From the NCBI GenBank assembly GCA_009995705.1, contig JAADBR010000160.1, forward strand, positions 1 through 19,005: a stretch of DNA of 19,005 nucleotides, read 5' to 3'. The notes beneath the pieces are model-generated. The model made no database searches, was not told the origin of the DNA, and was given only the letters and a program-made list of their open reading frames with translations. The DNA comes from Microcystis aeruginosa W13-11. GTDB lineage: Bacteria > Cyanobacteriota > Cyanobacteriia > Cyanobacteriales > Microcystaceae. Each line of letters starts with the position of its first letter. Position 1 is the first letter of the stretch. Shown in pieces: positions 6,925 to 13,363 of the stretch. The position numbers and the translations under genes were made by a program.

Positions 6925-7317
6925 TTAGAAGCGGATAATTTCGATCGTGCATCGCGATCGTTGAAAACAGACATCAAATTCTCGAAAAAAGTTCGTTTGC
7001 CCAAGAATTAAGGGTATCTGAGAGGTTTTTGCCCAAGCAAAGGCTAGACGAACAGGTTCCAAATTCCCAATTTGAACATACACAAATAACCCTCGTGCTT
7101 CAACCCTTGCAAGATTTCCGGCCAATGGCAAGCGGACAGTTTGTTCCTCCCAAATTGCACCCAATTGCGGCCCGATGTCGTAAGGTAATAGATTGACCGT
7201 AGATCCGGTATCCAGCAGGGCATTCGCAGAAACAGAAAGGCCTGCATGACTCAGAGTGATGGGAATCGTGGGTAATGCTTCATCGTCGGAAAGGGGAAAT
7301 TCGACTGTACTAGGCAT
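6925..7317 (-). CDS. Retropepsin-like aspartic protease domain protein
   Basis: A protein of about 130 residues related to clan AA aspartic proteases common in cyanobacteria. It has the catalytic motif LLDTGSTVNLLP (Asp-Thr-Gly-Ser) near its first third and a closing PLILGQTNFFREFDVCF segment, the hydrophobic-hydrophobic-Gly element of such folds. It would act as a homodimer. The substrate is not known. ATG at 7317 is preferred, because gagagg lies 9 bp upstream and it overlaps the stop of the preceding gene by only 8 bp; a start at 7338 is possible. It forms a two-gene unit with the 7310-7528 gene, a pairing seen often in cyanobacteria. Confidence 0.75.
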   Translation of the reverse strand: MPSTVEFPLSDDEALPTIPITLSHAGLSVSANALLDTGSTVNLLPYDIGPQLGAIWEEQTVRLPLAGNLARVEARGLFVYVQIGNLEPVRLAFAWAKTSQIPLILGQTNFFREFDVCFQRSRCTIEIIRF

Positions 7318-7528
7318 GGGTAGATGCCTCTCGGTCATCCTGAATCATATGCATCAGAATATTGGCGGCTTCCGTGGCATCGTAGGGCGACCAAATCGGA
7401 TACTCTGATGCGGAAAAGATAACCTGTAGTTCAGCATCCGGGATTTGTGCAGCTAGGAGTTTGAAGAGTGATAATTTGTCTGTCTGGCTCAGATTGTTGA
7501 CCAGAAGAATTAACTCAGTGAGTGACAT
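7310..7528 (-). CDS. Small conserved partner of the retropepsin-like protein
   Basis: A 72-residue protein. It starts with a helical region (LILLVNNLSQTDKLSLFKLLAAQI) that resembles the N-terminal part of many small cyanobacterial antitoxin-like proteins, followed by EYPIWSPYDATEAANIL. It is translationally coupled to the protease-like gene (8-bp overlap). Function is not established; a regulatory or antitoxin-type role is only suggested by size and arrangement. Confidence 0.6.
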   Translation of the reverse strand: MSLTELILLVNNLSQTDKLSLFKLLAAQIPDAELQVIFSASEYPIWSPYDATEAANILMHMIQDDREASTHA

Positions 7529-7585
7529 GGCTTAAACTTCTAGATATGCGAGAATAAATTGATCATAAGCGATCTGTGAGGTACG

Positions 7586-7639
7586 GTCTAACAATCCCGT
7601 TGCACACCGACCGTATCAGGTTGGTCGGTGCTGAGTAAC
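7586..7639 (+). other. attC: attC-like site, 5' part well preserved
   Basis: The sequence acggtctaacaa here is identical to that at the 6346 site (core gtctaac, 7586-7592). It continues ..cgttgcacaccgacc, and the arms caccgacc (7605-7612) and ggtcggtg (7623-7630) are exact complements around a 10-nt loop. The expected right core GTTRRRY is not clear (gtaacaa at 7635), so the site looks damaged. It abuts the truncated end of the DUF5615 toxin fragment read on the other strand. Confidence 0.5.
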
Positions 7640-7717
7640 AAGAACCACATCATGTCCAGCATCAATTAGAAATCTCGCAGTGATTGTGTAAACGTCTTGA
7701 TCGAGAAGAAATTTCAT
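7616..7717 (-). pseudogene. DUF5615 PIN-like toxin, N-terminal fragment
   Basis: The fragment starts 2 bp after the DUF433 stop and reads MKFLLDQDVYTITARFLIDA then GHDVVLVTQHRPT and a stop (33 residues). This is the N-terminus of the PIN-like DUF5615 family, whose members are normally 110-120 residues; the conserved later acidic residues and the TRDxDF-like segment are absent. The break coincides with the attC-like hairpin at 7586-7639, which suggests loss through recombination or insertion there. It is not expected to be active. Confidence 0.7.
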
Positions 7718-7719
7718 TA

Positions 7720-7944
7720 TTAAGCCGACACGAGTTTAATGTCTTCAGCCGCTACTAAAGCGATAGCATATTGCAGACAAGCACGAATGTCTTCAATTTG
7801 TAAATCAGGGTAATAATCCTGAATAATTATACTGAAAGAGAGTCCCTCATTTAGCAACTCAAGAACACTCTGCACAGTGATGCGCGTCCCTTCTATGCAG
7901 GGCTTCCCAAAATGAATTTGAGGGTTAACAGAAATTTTATACAT
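7720..7944 (-). CDS. DUF433 antitoxin
   Basis: Translation from the ATG at 7944, with aggtga just upstream, gives 74 residues starting MYKISVNPQIHFGKPCIEGT. The GKPCIEGTRI motif and the helix-turn-helix-like VQSVLELLNEGLS...IIQDYYPDL are typical of DUF433 proteins, the antitoxin partners of DUF5615 toxins. It is full length. A GTG start at 7953 is possible. The adjacent toxin (7616-7717) is truncated, so the antitoxin now stands without an active partner. Confidence 0.85.
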   Translation of the reverse strand: MYKISVNPQIHFGKPCIEGTRITVQSVLELLNEGLSFSIIIQDYYPDLQIEDIRACLQYAIALVAAEDIKLVSA

Positions 7945-8002
7945 TGTTGTCACCTAGTCGTAAGATGCCCTTATTTTAGATCACATTGCACAAAAAAAAG
8001 CC

Positions 8003-8031
8003 GTATAACAAGTCGCTGCACCGGAACGCCG
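8003..8031 (+). other. attC: attC-like half site
   Basis: gtataacaagtcgctgcacc is followed by ggaacgccg. It aligns with the left halves of the sites at 6346 and 7586 (consensus GTnTAACAA..CGnTGnAnC), in the same orientation. No matching right half (ggtg...gttatac) was found; a MITE-like repeat follows about 20 bp later and may have replaced it. Confidence 0.45.
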
Positions 8032-8048
8032 TCATTTGGTTGGTTGAG

Positions 8049-8135
8049 TGCGATCGCCGATCTTGTAGGGTGCGTTACGGCGAATTATTAATTTTAGTTT
8101 TTTGACTAAATTGATAGCCGCCTAACGCACCCTAC
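8049..8135. repeat. MITE-like element, HIP1-linked repeat member 3
   Basis: The arms gtagggtgcgttacggcg (8065-8082) and cgcctaacgcaccctac (8119-8135) are inverted repeats differing by one inserted base. The interior is AT-rich and non-coding, and the entry sequence gtgcgatcgccgatctt precedes the left arm. The outer arm sequence reappears in the 125-bp repeats at 12324 and 12975. Confidence 0.65.
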
Positions 8136-8136
8136 T

Positions 8137-8237
8137 GGTTTGTTTCAGCTAAGATAGGGCAATAGATTTCGGCTTAAAGTCTTAGATTATAGAATTTATA
8201 GCATTTTTCTAATACACCAAATTAGCTGAAACAGTCC
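8137..8237. repeat. Second MITE-like inverted-repeat element
   Basis: tgtttcagctaa (8141-8152) and ttagctgaaaca (8222-8233) are exact 12-bp inverted repeats; extending to 16 bp gives two mismatches. The interior is AT-rich and non-coding. Just after it, ctgaaacaRtccactac occurs twice (8226-8242, 8249-8265). The stretch 8266-8362 holds nothing else that I can identify. Confidence 0.45.
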
Positions 8238-8362
8238 ACTACACTCTACTGAAACAATCCACTACTGAATATACAGCCCTAAGAGCAGAGATCCTTCAGG
8301 CTGATAATATTTGCCTATTACCTATTGGGTGTAGGCAGGTAAGTCTTGACTCATTTGATTTA

Positions 8363-8480
8363 AGTTGCTGGCAATGGCTTTCATCGTCATAAAAGCCGAG
8401 CTAAAGGCGATTAGCTCATTTAAGGGGTAACTTCTTGAGAATGACCTGAGCAGCGATCGCAGTCTGTTGTGCGATCGCTT
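8363..8480. repeat. Direct repeat, copy B (of 1-194)
   Basis: 8363-8434 is identical to 1-72, then 8435-8480 matches 150-194 with a few changes, so 77 bp are deleted relative to copy A. The deletion is not a multiple of three, so the ORF carried by copy A is broken here. It marks the downstream flank of the second intI unit. Confidence 0.85.
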
Positions 8481-8587
8481 GTAATTCATTTGGTTGCTAA
8501 AACTGTGGAAATTTGTTCGAGACTGGCAATCTTAACCGAGGCTCGCTCGACCCCGTGTCGGTTAAATGACAGTGACCACTGCACCTA

Positions 8588-8707
8588 CTATCTAACAAAA
8601 ATAGCATTTTCTGAATTAGAAATTATTTGTCTTGCTGACTTACTCAGAGTTTTATTATTATCTAACCACCAAAGCAAAATATGAGTATCTAGTAAATATT
8701 TTAAAAT
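8588..8707 (-). pseudogene. VapC PIN toxin, N-terminal fragment without ATG
   Basis: Reading from ATT at 8707 gives LKYLLDTHILLWWLDNNKTL then SKSARQIISNSENAIFVR and a stop. The LLDTHILLWWL opening is the standard first motif of VapC-type PIN domains. Only about 40 of some 130 residues remain, and the start codon position holds ATT where ATG is expected directly overlapping the antitoxin stop. It is a dead remnant. Confidence 0.7.
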
Positions 8708-8816
8708 TACTCTCTTTCAAAACTGTTGATAATATCATCGGGTAAAACATCAAAATCATCAGCTATTTTTAGCTACTAATAATTAAGGCTCCAATATCGA
8801 TAACGGTAGCAGTCAT
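8707..8816 (-). pseudogene. Antitoxin remnants upstream of the VapC fragment
   Basis: Two pieces lie in different frames. ATG at 8816 reads MTATVIDIGALIISS and stops; this is like the start of cyanobacterial DUF433-type antitoxins. Downstream, ADDFDVLPDDIINSFERE and a stop at 8707-8709 is the usual C-terminus of antitoxins paired with this VapC subfamily. The middle is deleted. The two ends may be from different genes. Confidence 0.5.
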
Positions 8817-8875
8817 AATTTAATAATTCCCTGGTTTATTATGTAAATTATAGACTATCTGTCATCACCAATCAG

Positions 8876-9637
8876 TCAATCATCAAGGAGACTTCTCACA
8901 CCTCTGCCACCTCTGGCTAAAACGTGGGTATAAATCATCGTCGTCCTCACATCTTTATGACCTAACAATTCTTGAACGGTGCGAATATCATAGCCATTTT
9001 TCAGGAGATGGGTAGCAAAACTATGGCGAAAGGTATGGCAACTGACTCGCTTCGGCACACCGGATTGCTGAACCGCTTGCTTGAGAGCCTTTTGGATGGT
9101 GCTTTCGTGGAGATGATGGCGGCGAGTTTCGCCGGAACGCGGGTCTTGGGATAGGGTGTAGGACGGAAAAATATATTGCCAAATCCATTCACGGTCAGCC
9201 GTTGGATATTTGTGAGCGAGGGCGGAGGGTAAATAAACAGAACCGTAACCTCTTTCCAAGTCTTGTCCATGTAGGCGTTGTACAATTTGGAGATGTTCTT
9301 TGAGAGGGGCTTGAATTCGTTGAGGTAGGGGCGTTACGCGGTCTTCTTTGCCTTTGGTATCGCAGATAATCAGTTGATTTTGGGCAAAATCCACATCCTT
9401 GACGCGCAAATTGAGGGCTTCAGCCAATCTCAACCCGCTACCATAAAGGAGTTGAACGATAAGATGCTCTACACCACTGAGGTGCTTGATGACGTTTTGC
9501 ACTTCTTCCTTGGTGAGGACGGTGGGCAGGCGTTTGTGACCTTTTGCCCGTAAATATGCACCGATATTTGGCTCTTCGGTTTGTGTTATGCAATGGACGG
9601 GGGATATAAGCGATGGAACCTTTATGTAGAAAGGCAT
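8876..9637 (-). pseudogene. intI: Integron integrase, catalytic C-terminal half only
   Basis: 253 codons are open, but homology to IntI starts only at about residue 24 (NIGAYLRAK, near 9568). The full catalytic set is present: Arg70 ([10 protein letters not shown]), Lys95 (CDTKGKEDR), His201-xx-Arg204 ([12 protein letters not shown]), His227 and Tyr236 (MIYTHV). Residues 132-175 hold the insertion specific to IntI, including ALAHKYP, W-x-W and DPRSGxxRRHH, which separates it from XerC/D. The N-terminal core-binding domain, preserved in the other copy at 114-557, is replaced by unrelated sequence. Without that domain it should not bind sites properly, although a folded catalytic domain could still be made. 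Confidence 0.88.
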
Positions 9638-9640
9638 TTG

Positions 9641-10001
9641 GCGATTTTTGTCAATTGTTTTTTATCTAGAGCGAACTAATCAATTAAATCTATTGCCAGA
9701 TAAGGATTTAGTCGATTTATGCCCCCATATCGAATCATACTTCTTAAAAAAGTGTGTATTTAGCGTAGTATAAGGAAAGTTTCCGTATATTATATAGTTA
9801 GACCTCAATCCTTCTGTGGGCTTACAGTTGAAAGCGTATCCGTGGGTTGCGATGTACAAGTAACCGGAGATCTTTGGTAGGTTCCGAACAAGCTGGATCA
9901 TAGGGTGTAATGTGAGATCATAGGTAATTAATGGTAAGTCCGCTAAATTATGGTTAATACTTGTCCATTTTCGTTGTTTGCACTGTTACTATGAGATAGT
10001 C
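9641..10001. promoter_or_regulatory. Non-coding region with palindrome and -10-like element
   Basis: Upstream of intI copy B, bases 9774-9784 form ggaaa-g-tttcc, flanked by gtata on both sides and followed by tattatata. This matches the arrangement at 811-839 upstream of the lanthipeptide genes. An AT-rich block, ttcttaaaaaagtgtgtatt (9741-9760), resembles 651-670. The rest (9800-10001) shows no RNA gene, and I see no credible coding frame. Confidence 0.35.
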
Positions 10002-10643
10002 ATGATTCCCGAAACATCAATTATTTCTTTGCTAATCGGCATGATTGCGGGCATGACCTTTTATCTTGATAGCTGGAGAGCGTCAACTGACGGTAAGGAA
10101 CTATCAGAATCGCAACGTTACAAAGGTCTTCTCATAGTTATTGGAGGTGGAGTCATTAGCCCAATCATAGACAAATTCTTACTAGAGACTGAAAAATATG
10201 ATTTTTTTAAGGGATATCTGTTTGGCGTAGTTATAGGATGGCTGGCATTATTTATTGGCGTAACCTTTCTCTATGTTTTTTGGAAAAATACCAAGGATTT
10301 ATCTCCAAACAATAGATATTATAAGTTTGGTCAAATTTCTTATTCATTTATAGAGGTTGTATCTGGGGGCATTAGTGTTGATCCTATTCGGCATCAAAAA
10401 GAACTTAAAAATCAGCTATCCGAAAATAAACTTTTAGAAATTAAGCAAAGGCTAAGGCAAGAAGATCCACAAGCTTATGTTGTACTTGAGGAGCAACTGA
10501 TACAAGGTCAACAGTATGCCTTGAAGACGCAGAAAGAAAACTTGGAAAACCTGAAGAGTGCAATAGCACGTGCGGATTCCGAGCCTGAGAAAGAAGCGGA
10601 AAAATTAATTCAAGACAAAAATCAATTAATGGCTTGCAATTGA
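10002..10643 (+). CDS. Small membrane protein with C-terminal coiled coil
   Basis: Starting at ATG 10002 (a TTG 24 nt upstream is less likely) the protein has 213 residues. Three hydrophobic segments are visible: about 6-23 (SIISLLIGMIAGMTFYL), about 42-62 (GLLIVIGGGVISPIIDKFLL) and about 72-95 (YLFGVVIGWLALFIGVTFLY). A soluble tail of about 100 residues rich in Gln, Glu and Lys follows and should form a coiled coil. I do not recognise the family. The gene stands alone between intI copy B and an IS1 remnant, so its context says little about function. Confidence 0.6.
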   Translation: MIPETSIISLLIGMIAGMTFYLDSWRASTDGKELSESQRYKGLLIVIGGGVISPIIDKFLLETEKYDFFKGYLFGVVIGWLALFIGVTFLYVFWKNTKDLSPNNRYYKFGQISYSFIEVVSGGISVDPIRHQKELKNQLSENKLLEIKQRLRQEDPQAYVVLEEQLIQGQQYALKTQKENLENLKSAIARADSEPEKEAEKLIQDKNQLMACN

Positions 10644-10656
10644 TAGAAATACAAGG

Positions 10657-10936
10657 GAAATTATTGACTGCTATTTAGGAGATAGGAGTCGTCAATCAGC
10701 CAAAAAACTTTGGGGCCAGTTTACCAAGCGTTTACCGACAATGTGCGGTTGCTTACACAGACTTTTGGGGGTCATATAAGACAGTAATTCCCAGTAAACG
10801 CCATAGACCGGTCGGGAAAGAAACTGGTCAAACTAATCCTATTGAAAGATTAAATAATACCTTTCGACAAAGGATTTCTCGGCTGGTGAGAGAGAGTCTA
10901 TCTTTCTCTAAAAAAATGGAGAATCACGTTTTTCTT
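10657..10936 (+). pseudogene. IS1-family transposase remnant (C-terminal part)
   Basis: The conceptual protein reads EIIDCYLGDRSRQSAKKLW, then after a one-base frameshift near 10710 SLPSVYRQCAVAYTDFWGSY, then KETGQTNPIERLNNTFRQRI and SRLVRESLSFSKKM. These are hallmarks of the InsB part of IS1 transposases, including the DFW and the ERLNNTFRQR segments. The N-terminal half is missing and it ends after ENHV, where the reverse-strand antitoxin gene begins. No complete terminal inverted repeats are visible. Confidence 0.75.
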
Positions 10937-11138
10937 TAGTCTGTCCGTTTTCTGAATCCGCAATAGCTTTCTGAGCAAGTTCTTTGAGAATTAAGCTGTC
11001 TTGGGGTTTAGATAATGTTTCTTGCCATTTGATTTCATTTTCGATGTCTTCAATAAACTGCTCTGCCAGTTCGTCTTGAATTGCTTCTGGCAGTTCTTGA
11101 GCTTTTTGTACAGCTTTACTTAGAAGTGTTGATAACAT
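10908..11138 (-). CDS. Antitoxin-like protein with a C-terminus altered by the IS1 remnant
   Basis: 76 residues. The N-terminal part (LLSKAVQKAQELPEAIQDEL, then AEQFIEDIENEIKWQETLSK) matches the helical, acidic antitoxins paired with RelE/YoeB-type toxins in cyanobacteria, and LAQKAIADSENGQTKEK is their usual tail. The expected ending after EKG is replaced by RDSPFF, which is encoded by the edge of the IS1 remnant. No toxin gene follows on the minus strand; it was probably lost when the element inserted. A purine-rich repeat (gaagagaagaa) serves as ribosome site. Confidence 0.6.
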   Translation of the reverse strand: MLSTLLSKAVQKAQELPEAIQDELAEQFIEDIENEIKWQETLSKPQDSLILKELAQKAIADSENGQTKEKRDSPFF

Positions 11139-11180
11139 TTCTTCTCTTCTCTTCTCTTGAAAATATAACTACATATTATA

Positions 11181-11237
11181 GGTCAACTTTCTGTATAACA
11201 CTCTCTGGGGTAACGATATGGGTCAACTTTCTGTATA
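11181..11237. repeat. Direct repeat of ggtcaactttctgtata
   Basis: The 17-mer occurs at 11181-11197 and 11221-11237, a 40-bp period. Its reverse complement tatacagaaag also occurs at 641-649 near intI copy A. Such arrays could be operators for the antitoxin gene starting at 11138, or ends of a lost mobile element. Confidence 0.45.
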
Positions 11238-11272
11238 TCACTTCATTTAAGCGCAATCGCCAGAAGTTTTCC

Positions 11273-11482
11273 CTATATCAAGCCCAAAAGCTTGTTAGCC
11301 AGATTAGCATCTTGCCAAAAACCTTGTTTAACTAAATTCCTGACAATTAGGCTCATTCTAGCGATGATTCTTCGATCTGACCGCACCTCTTGATAAAAAT
11401 TGATAATTATTCGACCTTTAGCGATCGCTATCGGGGGATAGTTGTTTTTTGTTACAGCAGTATGAAGCAGCCTAACTGATGG
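11273..11482 (-). pseudogene. C-terminal fragment of an unidentified protein
   Basis: A minus-strand frame open from 11482 without a good start codon ends with VRSDRRIIARMSLIVRNLVK, then QGFWQDANLANKLLGLI and a stop at 11273. It has coding-like composition but I do not recognise it. It is probably the remaining end of a gene cut off by the rearrangement that brought in the ureohydrolase fragment at 11520. Confidence 0.3.
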
Positions 11483-11519
11483 CTATATTTCCAGATTATC
11501 GCCCGCAGGAAACCAATAA

Positions 11520-11818
11520 TTGCCGATGATAAATTTGTCGTCGCCGTCGGGGGTGAACACGCTATCACTACGGGAGTAGTACAAGCTTATCGACAAGCTT
11601 GATCGGAACCTTTTACGGTGGTTCAAATTGATGCCCATGGCGATATGCGTTTTGAGTACGAAGGCTCCCACCATAACCACGCCTGTGTGATGCGCAGGGT
11701 GTTAGAAATGGGTTTACCGACCTTACCCGTGGGAATTCGGGCTATTTGTCGAGAAGAAGCCGAATTAATCGCTAAACAGTAGATTCCCGTGGTTTGGGAT
11801 CGAGATATCGCCAGGGAT
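11520..11818 (+). pseudogene. Internal fragment of the ureohydrolase gene (duplicate of 17001-17299)
   Basis: These 299 bp align without gaps to 17001-17299 with 14 differences (about 95% identity). Two differences create stop codons (TTA to TGA at the alanine-leucine-serine stretch, and CAG to TAG in AKQQIP). The segment covers the metal-binding GGEH and DAHGD motifs but lacks both ends. It is an inert copy, 5481 bp from the parent and in the same orientation. Confidence 0.92.
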
Positions 11819-11824
11819 GCGGAG

Positions 11825-11920
11825 TTATGCTGCTTTCGCCAACGCAACTGTGCATACCTCGTAATCGGCCAGCTCACCCTTTAACGGGCGTGGGGCGCAT
11901 TCATCAAGCAGGATTCGCAT
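11825..11920 (-). pseudogene. DUF5615 PIN-like toxin, N-terminal fragment
   Basis: ATG at 11920, overlapping the end of the DUF433 gene by 17 bp, reads MRILLDECAPRPLKGELADY then EVCTVALAKAA and a stop. LLDECAPRPLK and YEVxTV are the first conserved blocks of DUF5615 toxins. The remaining two thirds are absent, because the ureohydrolase fragment begins 6 bp beyond the stop. Inactive. Confidence 0.78.
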
Positions 11921-12128
11921 AGGCTGTCAACATTTCCTTTGCTAATTCAAGGGCTGAGATCGCCTGTTCTCGACTGACACTGGGAAAATGGTCTAGAAAT
12001 ACCTCTAATGAATCACCAGCCTCAAGATAATCAAGTAGGGTTCTCATCGGCACACGAGTTCCTACAAAAACAGGGGTTCCCCCTAGAATGTCGGGATCAC
12101 TGTGAACAACACGGGATATTAATGCCAT
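11904..12128 (-). CDS. DUF433 antitoxin
   Basis: 74 residues from ATG 12128: MALISRVVHSDPDILGGTPV followed by FVGTRVPMRTLLDYLEAGDS. The GGTPVFxGTRVP motif is diagnostic for DUF433, and the HTH-like LLDYLEAGDSLEVFLDHFPSV follows as expected. An upstream ATG at 12167 has an aggata ribosome site and would add 13 residues; family alignments favour 12128. The protein is complete while its toxin (11825-11920) is a fragment. From 12168 to 12323 nothing else is recognised. Confidence 0.85.
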   Translation of the reverse strand: MALISRVVHSDPDILGGTPVFVGTRVPMRTLLDYLEAGDSLEVFLDHFPSVSREQAISALELAKEMLTAYANPA

Positions 12129-12323
12129 AACAAATATATCCAACTGGCTACTAGCTTTTACAGTCATTGTATCCTAAAGTCATTTGTCGGCTCTATACAA
12201 GGTGAGGCTCAGGCATGGGACACTTCACTTGACTACTCTGCCTACATCTTGCCGCTAGACCCAAACTAACTTTTGGATACGATGCACAGTTGGCATTCAT
12301 ACCTTGATTCAGCAACGCCTAGA

Positions 12324-12448
12324 CTTACAGCTTCAATCAATGTGCATGGTGCGTTCTCCAAAAATCGATCGGTGGAACGGTAGAAGTTGCATTAGGGAAC
12401 GCACCCTACAAGATCGGCGATCTGCTACGCAGTGCCTTTGGCATCGCA
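12324..12448. repeat. 125-bp interspersed repeat, copy 1
   Basis: It matches 12975-13099 at 118 of 125 positions, in direct orientation. Inside are the inverted arms ggtgcgttc and gaacgcacc, then tacaagatcggcgatc, the reverse of the entry sequence of the elements at 5611 and 8049. The two copies flank the Phd/VapC locus. Confidence 0.8.
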
Positions 12449-12523
12449 ATTCAAACTAACTTGCCCTTGCAGAATCACCGCAACTAAACTAAACTTAGTT
12501 TGTGGACTTGGTTTTTTAAGAGC

Positions 12524-12769
12524 ATGGAAACTGTAAACATTCATCAGGCTAAAACAAACCTTTCTCGGCTATTGTCCCGTGTGGAACTCGGAGAGGAAAT
12601 CGTTATTTCAAACCGAGGTATTCCAATTGCTAAACTTGTTCCATTTCGGACATCTTTAGATCGACGGTCTAGTTTAGGACAAGATCGAGGGATGTTTACC
12701 GTACCAGATGATTTTAATGCTCCTTTATCAGAAGATATTTTGGTAGCATTTGAGGGTGGTGCGGAGTGA
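12524..12769 (+). CDS. Phd/YefM-family antitoxin
   Basis: 81 residues from ATG 12524 (an upstream GTG-like extension to 12500 is unlikely). METVNIHQAKTNLSRLLSRV with EEIVISNRGIPIAKLVP is the standard Phd/YefM fold, which binds its own operator through the N-terminal domain and the toxin through the C-terminal tail (VPDDFNAPLSEDILVAFEG). The stop overlaps the GTG of the vapC fragment (GTGA), so the operon layout is typical. The antitoxin is intact and the toxin is not. Confidence 0.9.
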   Translation: METVNIHQAKTNLSRLLSRVELGEEIVISNRGIPIAKLVPFRTSLDRRSSLGQDRGMFTVPDDFNAPLSEDILVAFEGGAE

Positions 12770-12891
12770 GAATTTTACTGGATACACAATTCTGGCTGTG
12801 GTGGTTTGCCCAACCAGACAAGTTAAGTGAGAATGTAATTGAACAAATTGCAGTTGCAATCATTAACTCGCACATTTTTGCAACTAATTGA
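12766..12891 (+). pseudogene. VapC PIN toxin fragment
   Basis: A GTG start gives MRILLDTQFWLWWFAQPDKL then SENVIEQIAVAIINSHIFATN and a stop, 41 residues in place of about 130. The first part is the start of a VapC-type PIN domain, with the first catalytic Asp in LLDT. After VIEQIA the sequence departs from the family (expected: an xxLxxSAxSxWEI block), so an internal deletion has fused it to unrelated bases. It cannot form a PIN active site. Confidence 0.8.
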
Positions 12892-12974
12892 CTGTCATTT
12901 CTGGAAGACTCCAAAGTGACTTGACACTGACCTGCACAAGAGCCTTCAATTTCACAGCCTTTGCAGAAATCGTT

Positions 12975-13099
12975 CTTACAACTTCAATCAATGTGCATGG
13001 TGCGTTCTCCAAAAATCTATTAGTGGAACGGTAGAAGTTCCCCTAGGGAACGCACCCTACAAGATCGGCGATCTGCTACGCAGTGCCTTTGGCATCGCA
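12975..13099. repeat. 125-bp interspersed repeat, copy 2
   Basis: Second copy of the 12324-12448 repeat (about 94% identical); it starts 83 bp after the vapC fragment stop and ends at the stop codon of the DUF2442 gene. Differences cluster in the loop between the inverted arms. Confidence 0.8.
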
Positions 13100-13363
13100 C
13101 TAGGATTTAGCTTTTAAAGGAAATCTCTCAGGATTTTTAATAATTTCTTTGCTTAAATCTACATCTAAATCTGGCCAATAAAAATGATTAGGAAAAGGCT
13201 CTTGTATATTTAAAATTTGTCTAATAGGGACATCTTGAAACCAAGGAAAATCTTGATAGGAAAGAAACATTTCTTCATTGTTTGCCAGAATCCATATTCC
13301 ATGGCAAGAAATATGAGTTACTTCAGCTTGAGAAGTGTTTTGTCCAAGCATTTCTAAGTTCAT
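13100..13363 (-). CDS. DUF2442 protein (pair with DUF4160)
   Basis: 87 residues from ATG 13363, chosen because gagga lies 8 bp upstream (an ATG at 13378 is possible). The middle shows the family pattern: ISCHGIWILANNEEMFLSYQ, then FPWFQDVPIRQILNIQ and FYWPDLDVDLSKEII. DUF2442 proteins are usually encoded next to DUF4160 genes, an arrangement often listed as a putative TA pair, although the roles are not proven. It overlaps the upstream gene by 41 bp. The last bases adjoin the 125-bp repeat, but the C-terminus looks normal. Confidence 0.82.
   Translation of the reverse strand: MNLEMLGQNTSQAEVTHISCHGIWILANNEEMFLSYQDFPWFQDVPIRQILNIQEPFPNHFYWPDLDVDLSKEIIKNPERFPLKAKS

Noticed and set aside
8469..8684. 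Plus-strand open frame of 71 codons
   Set aside because: It covers the opposite strand of the VapC fragment at 8588-8707 and a repeat; no ribosome site or recognisable protein.
9680..9901. Minus-strand open frame of 73 codons upstream of intI copy B
   Set aside because: It includes the palindrome and AT-rich promoter-like blocks and has no ribosome site; I cannot support it as a gene.
11181..11237. Two-unit repeat as a plasmid iteron origin
   Set aside because: Only two copies and no replication initiator gene in the window.
11881..11895. ttaacgggcg as part of another attC
   Set aside because: This sequence is explained as codons of the DUF5615 toxin fragment (PRPLKGEL).
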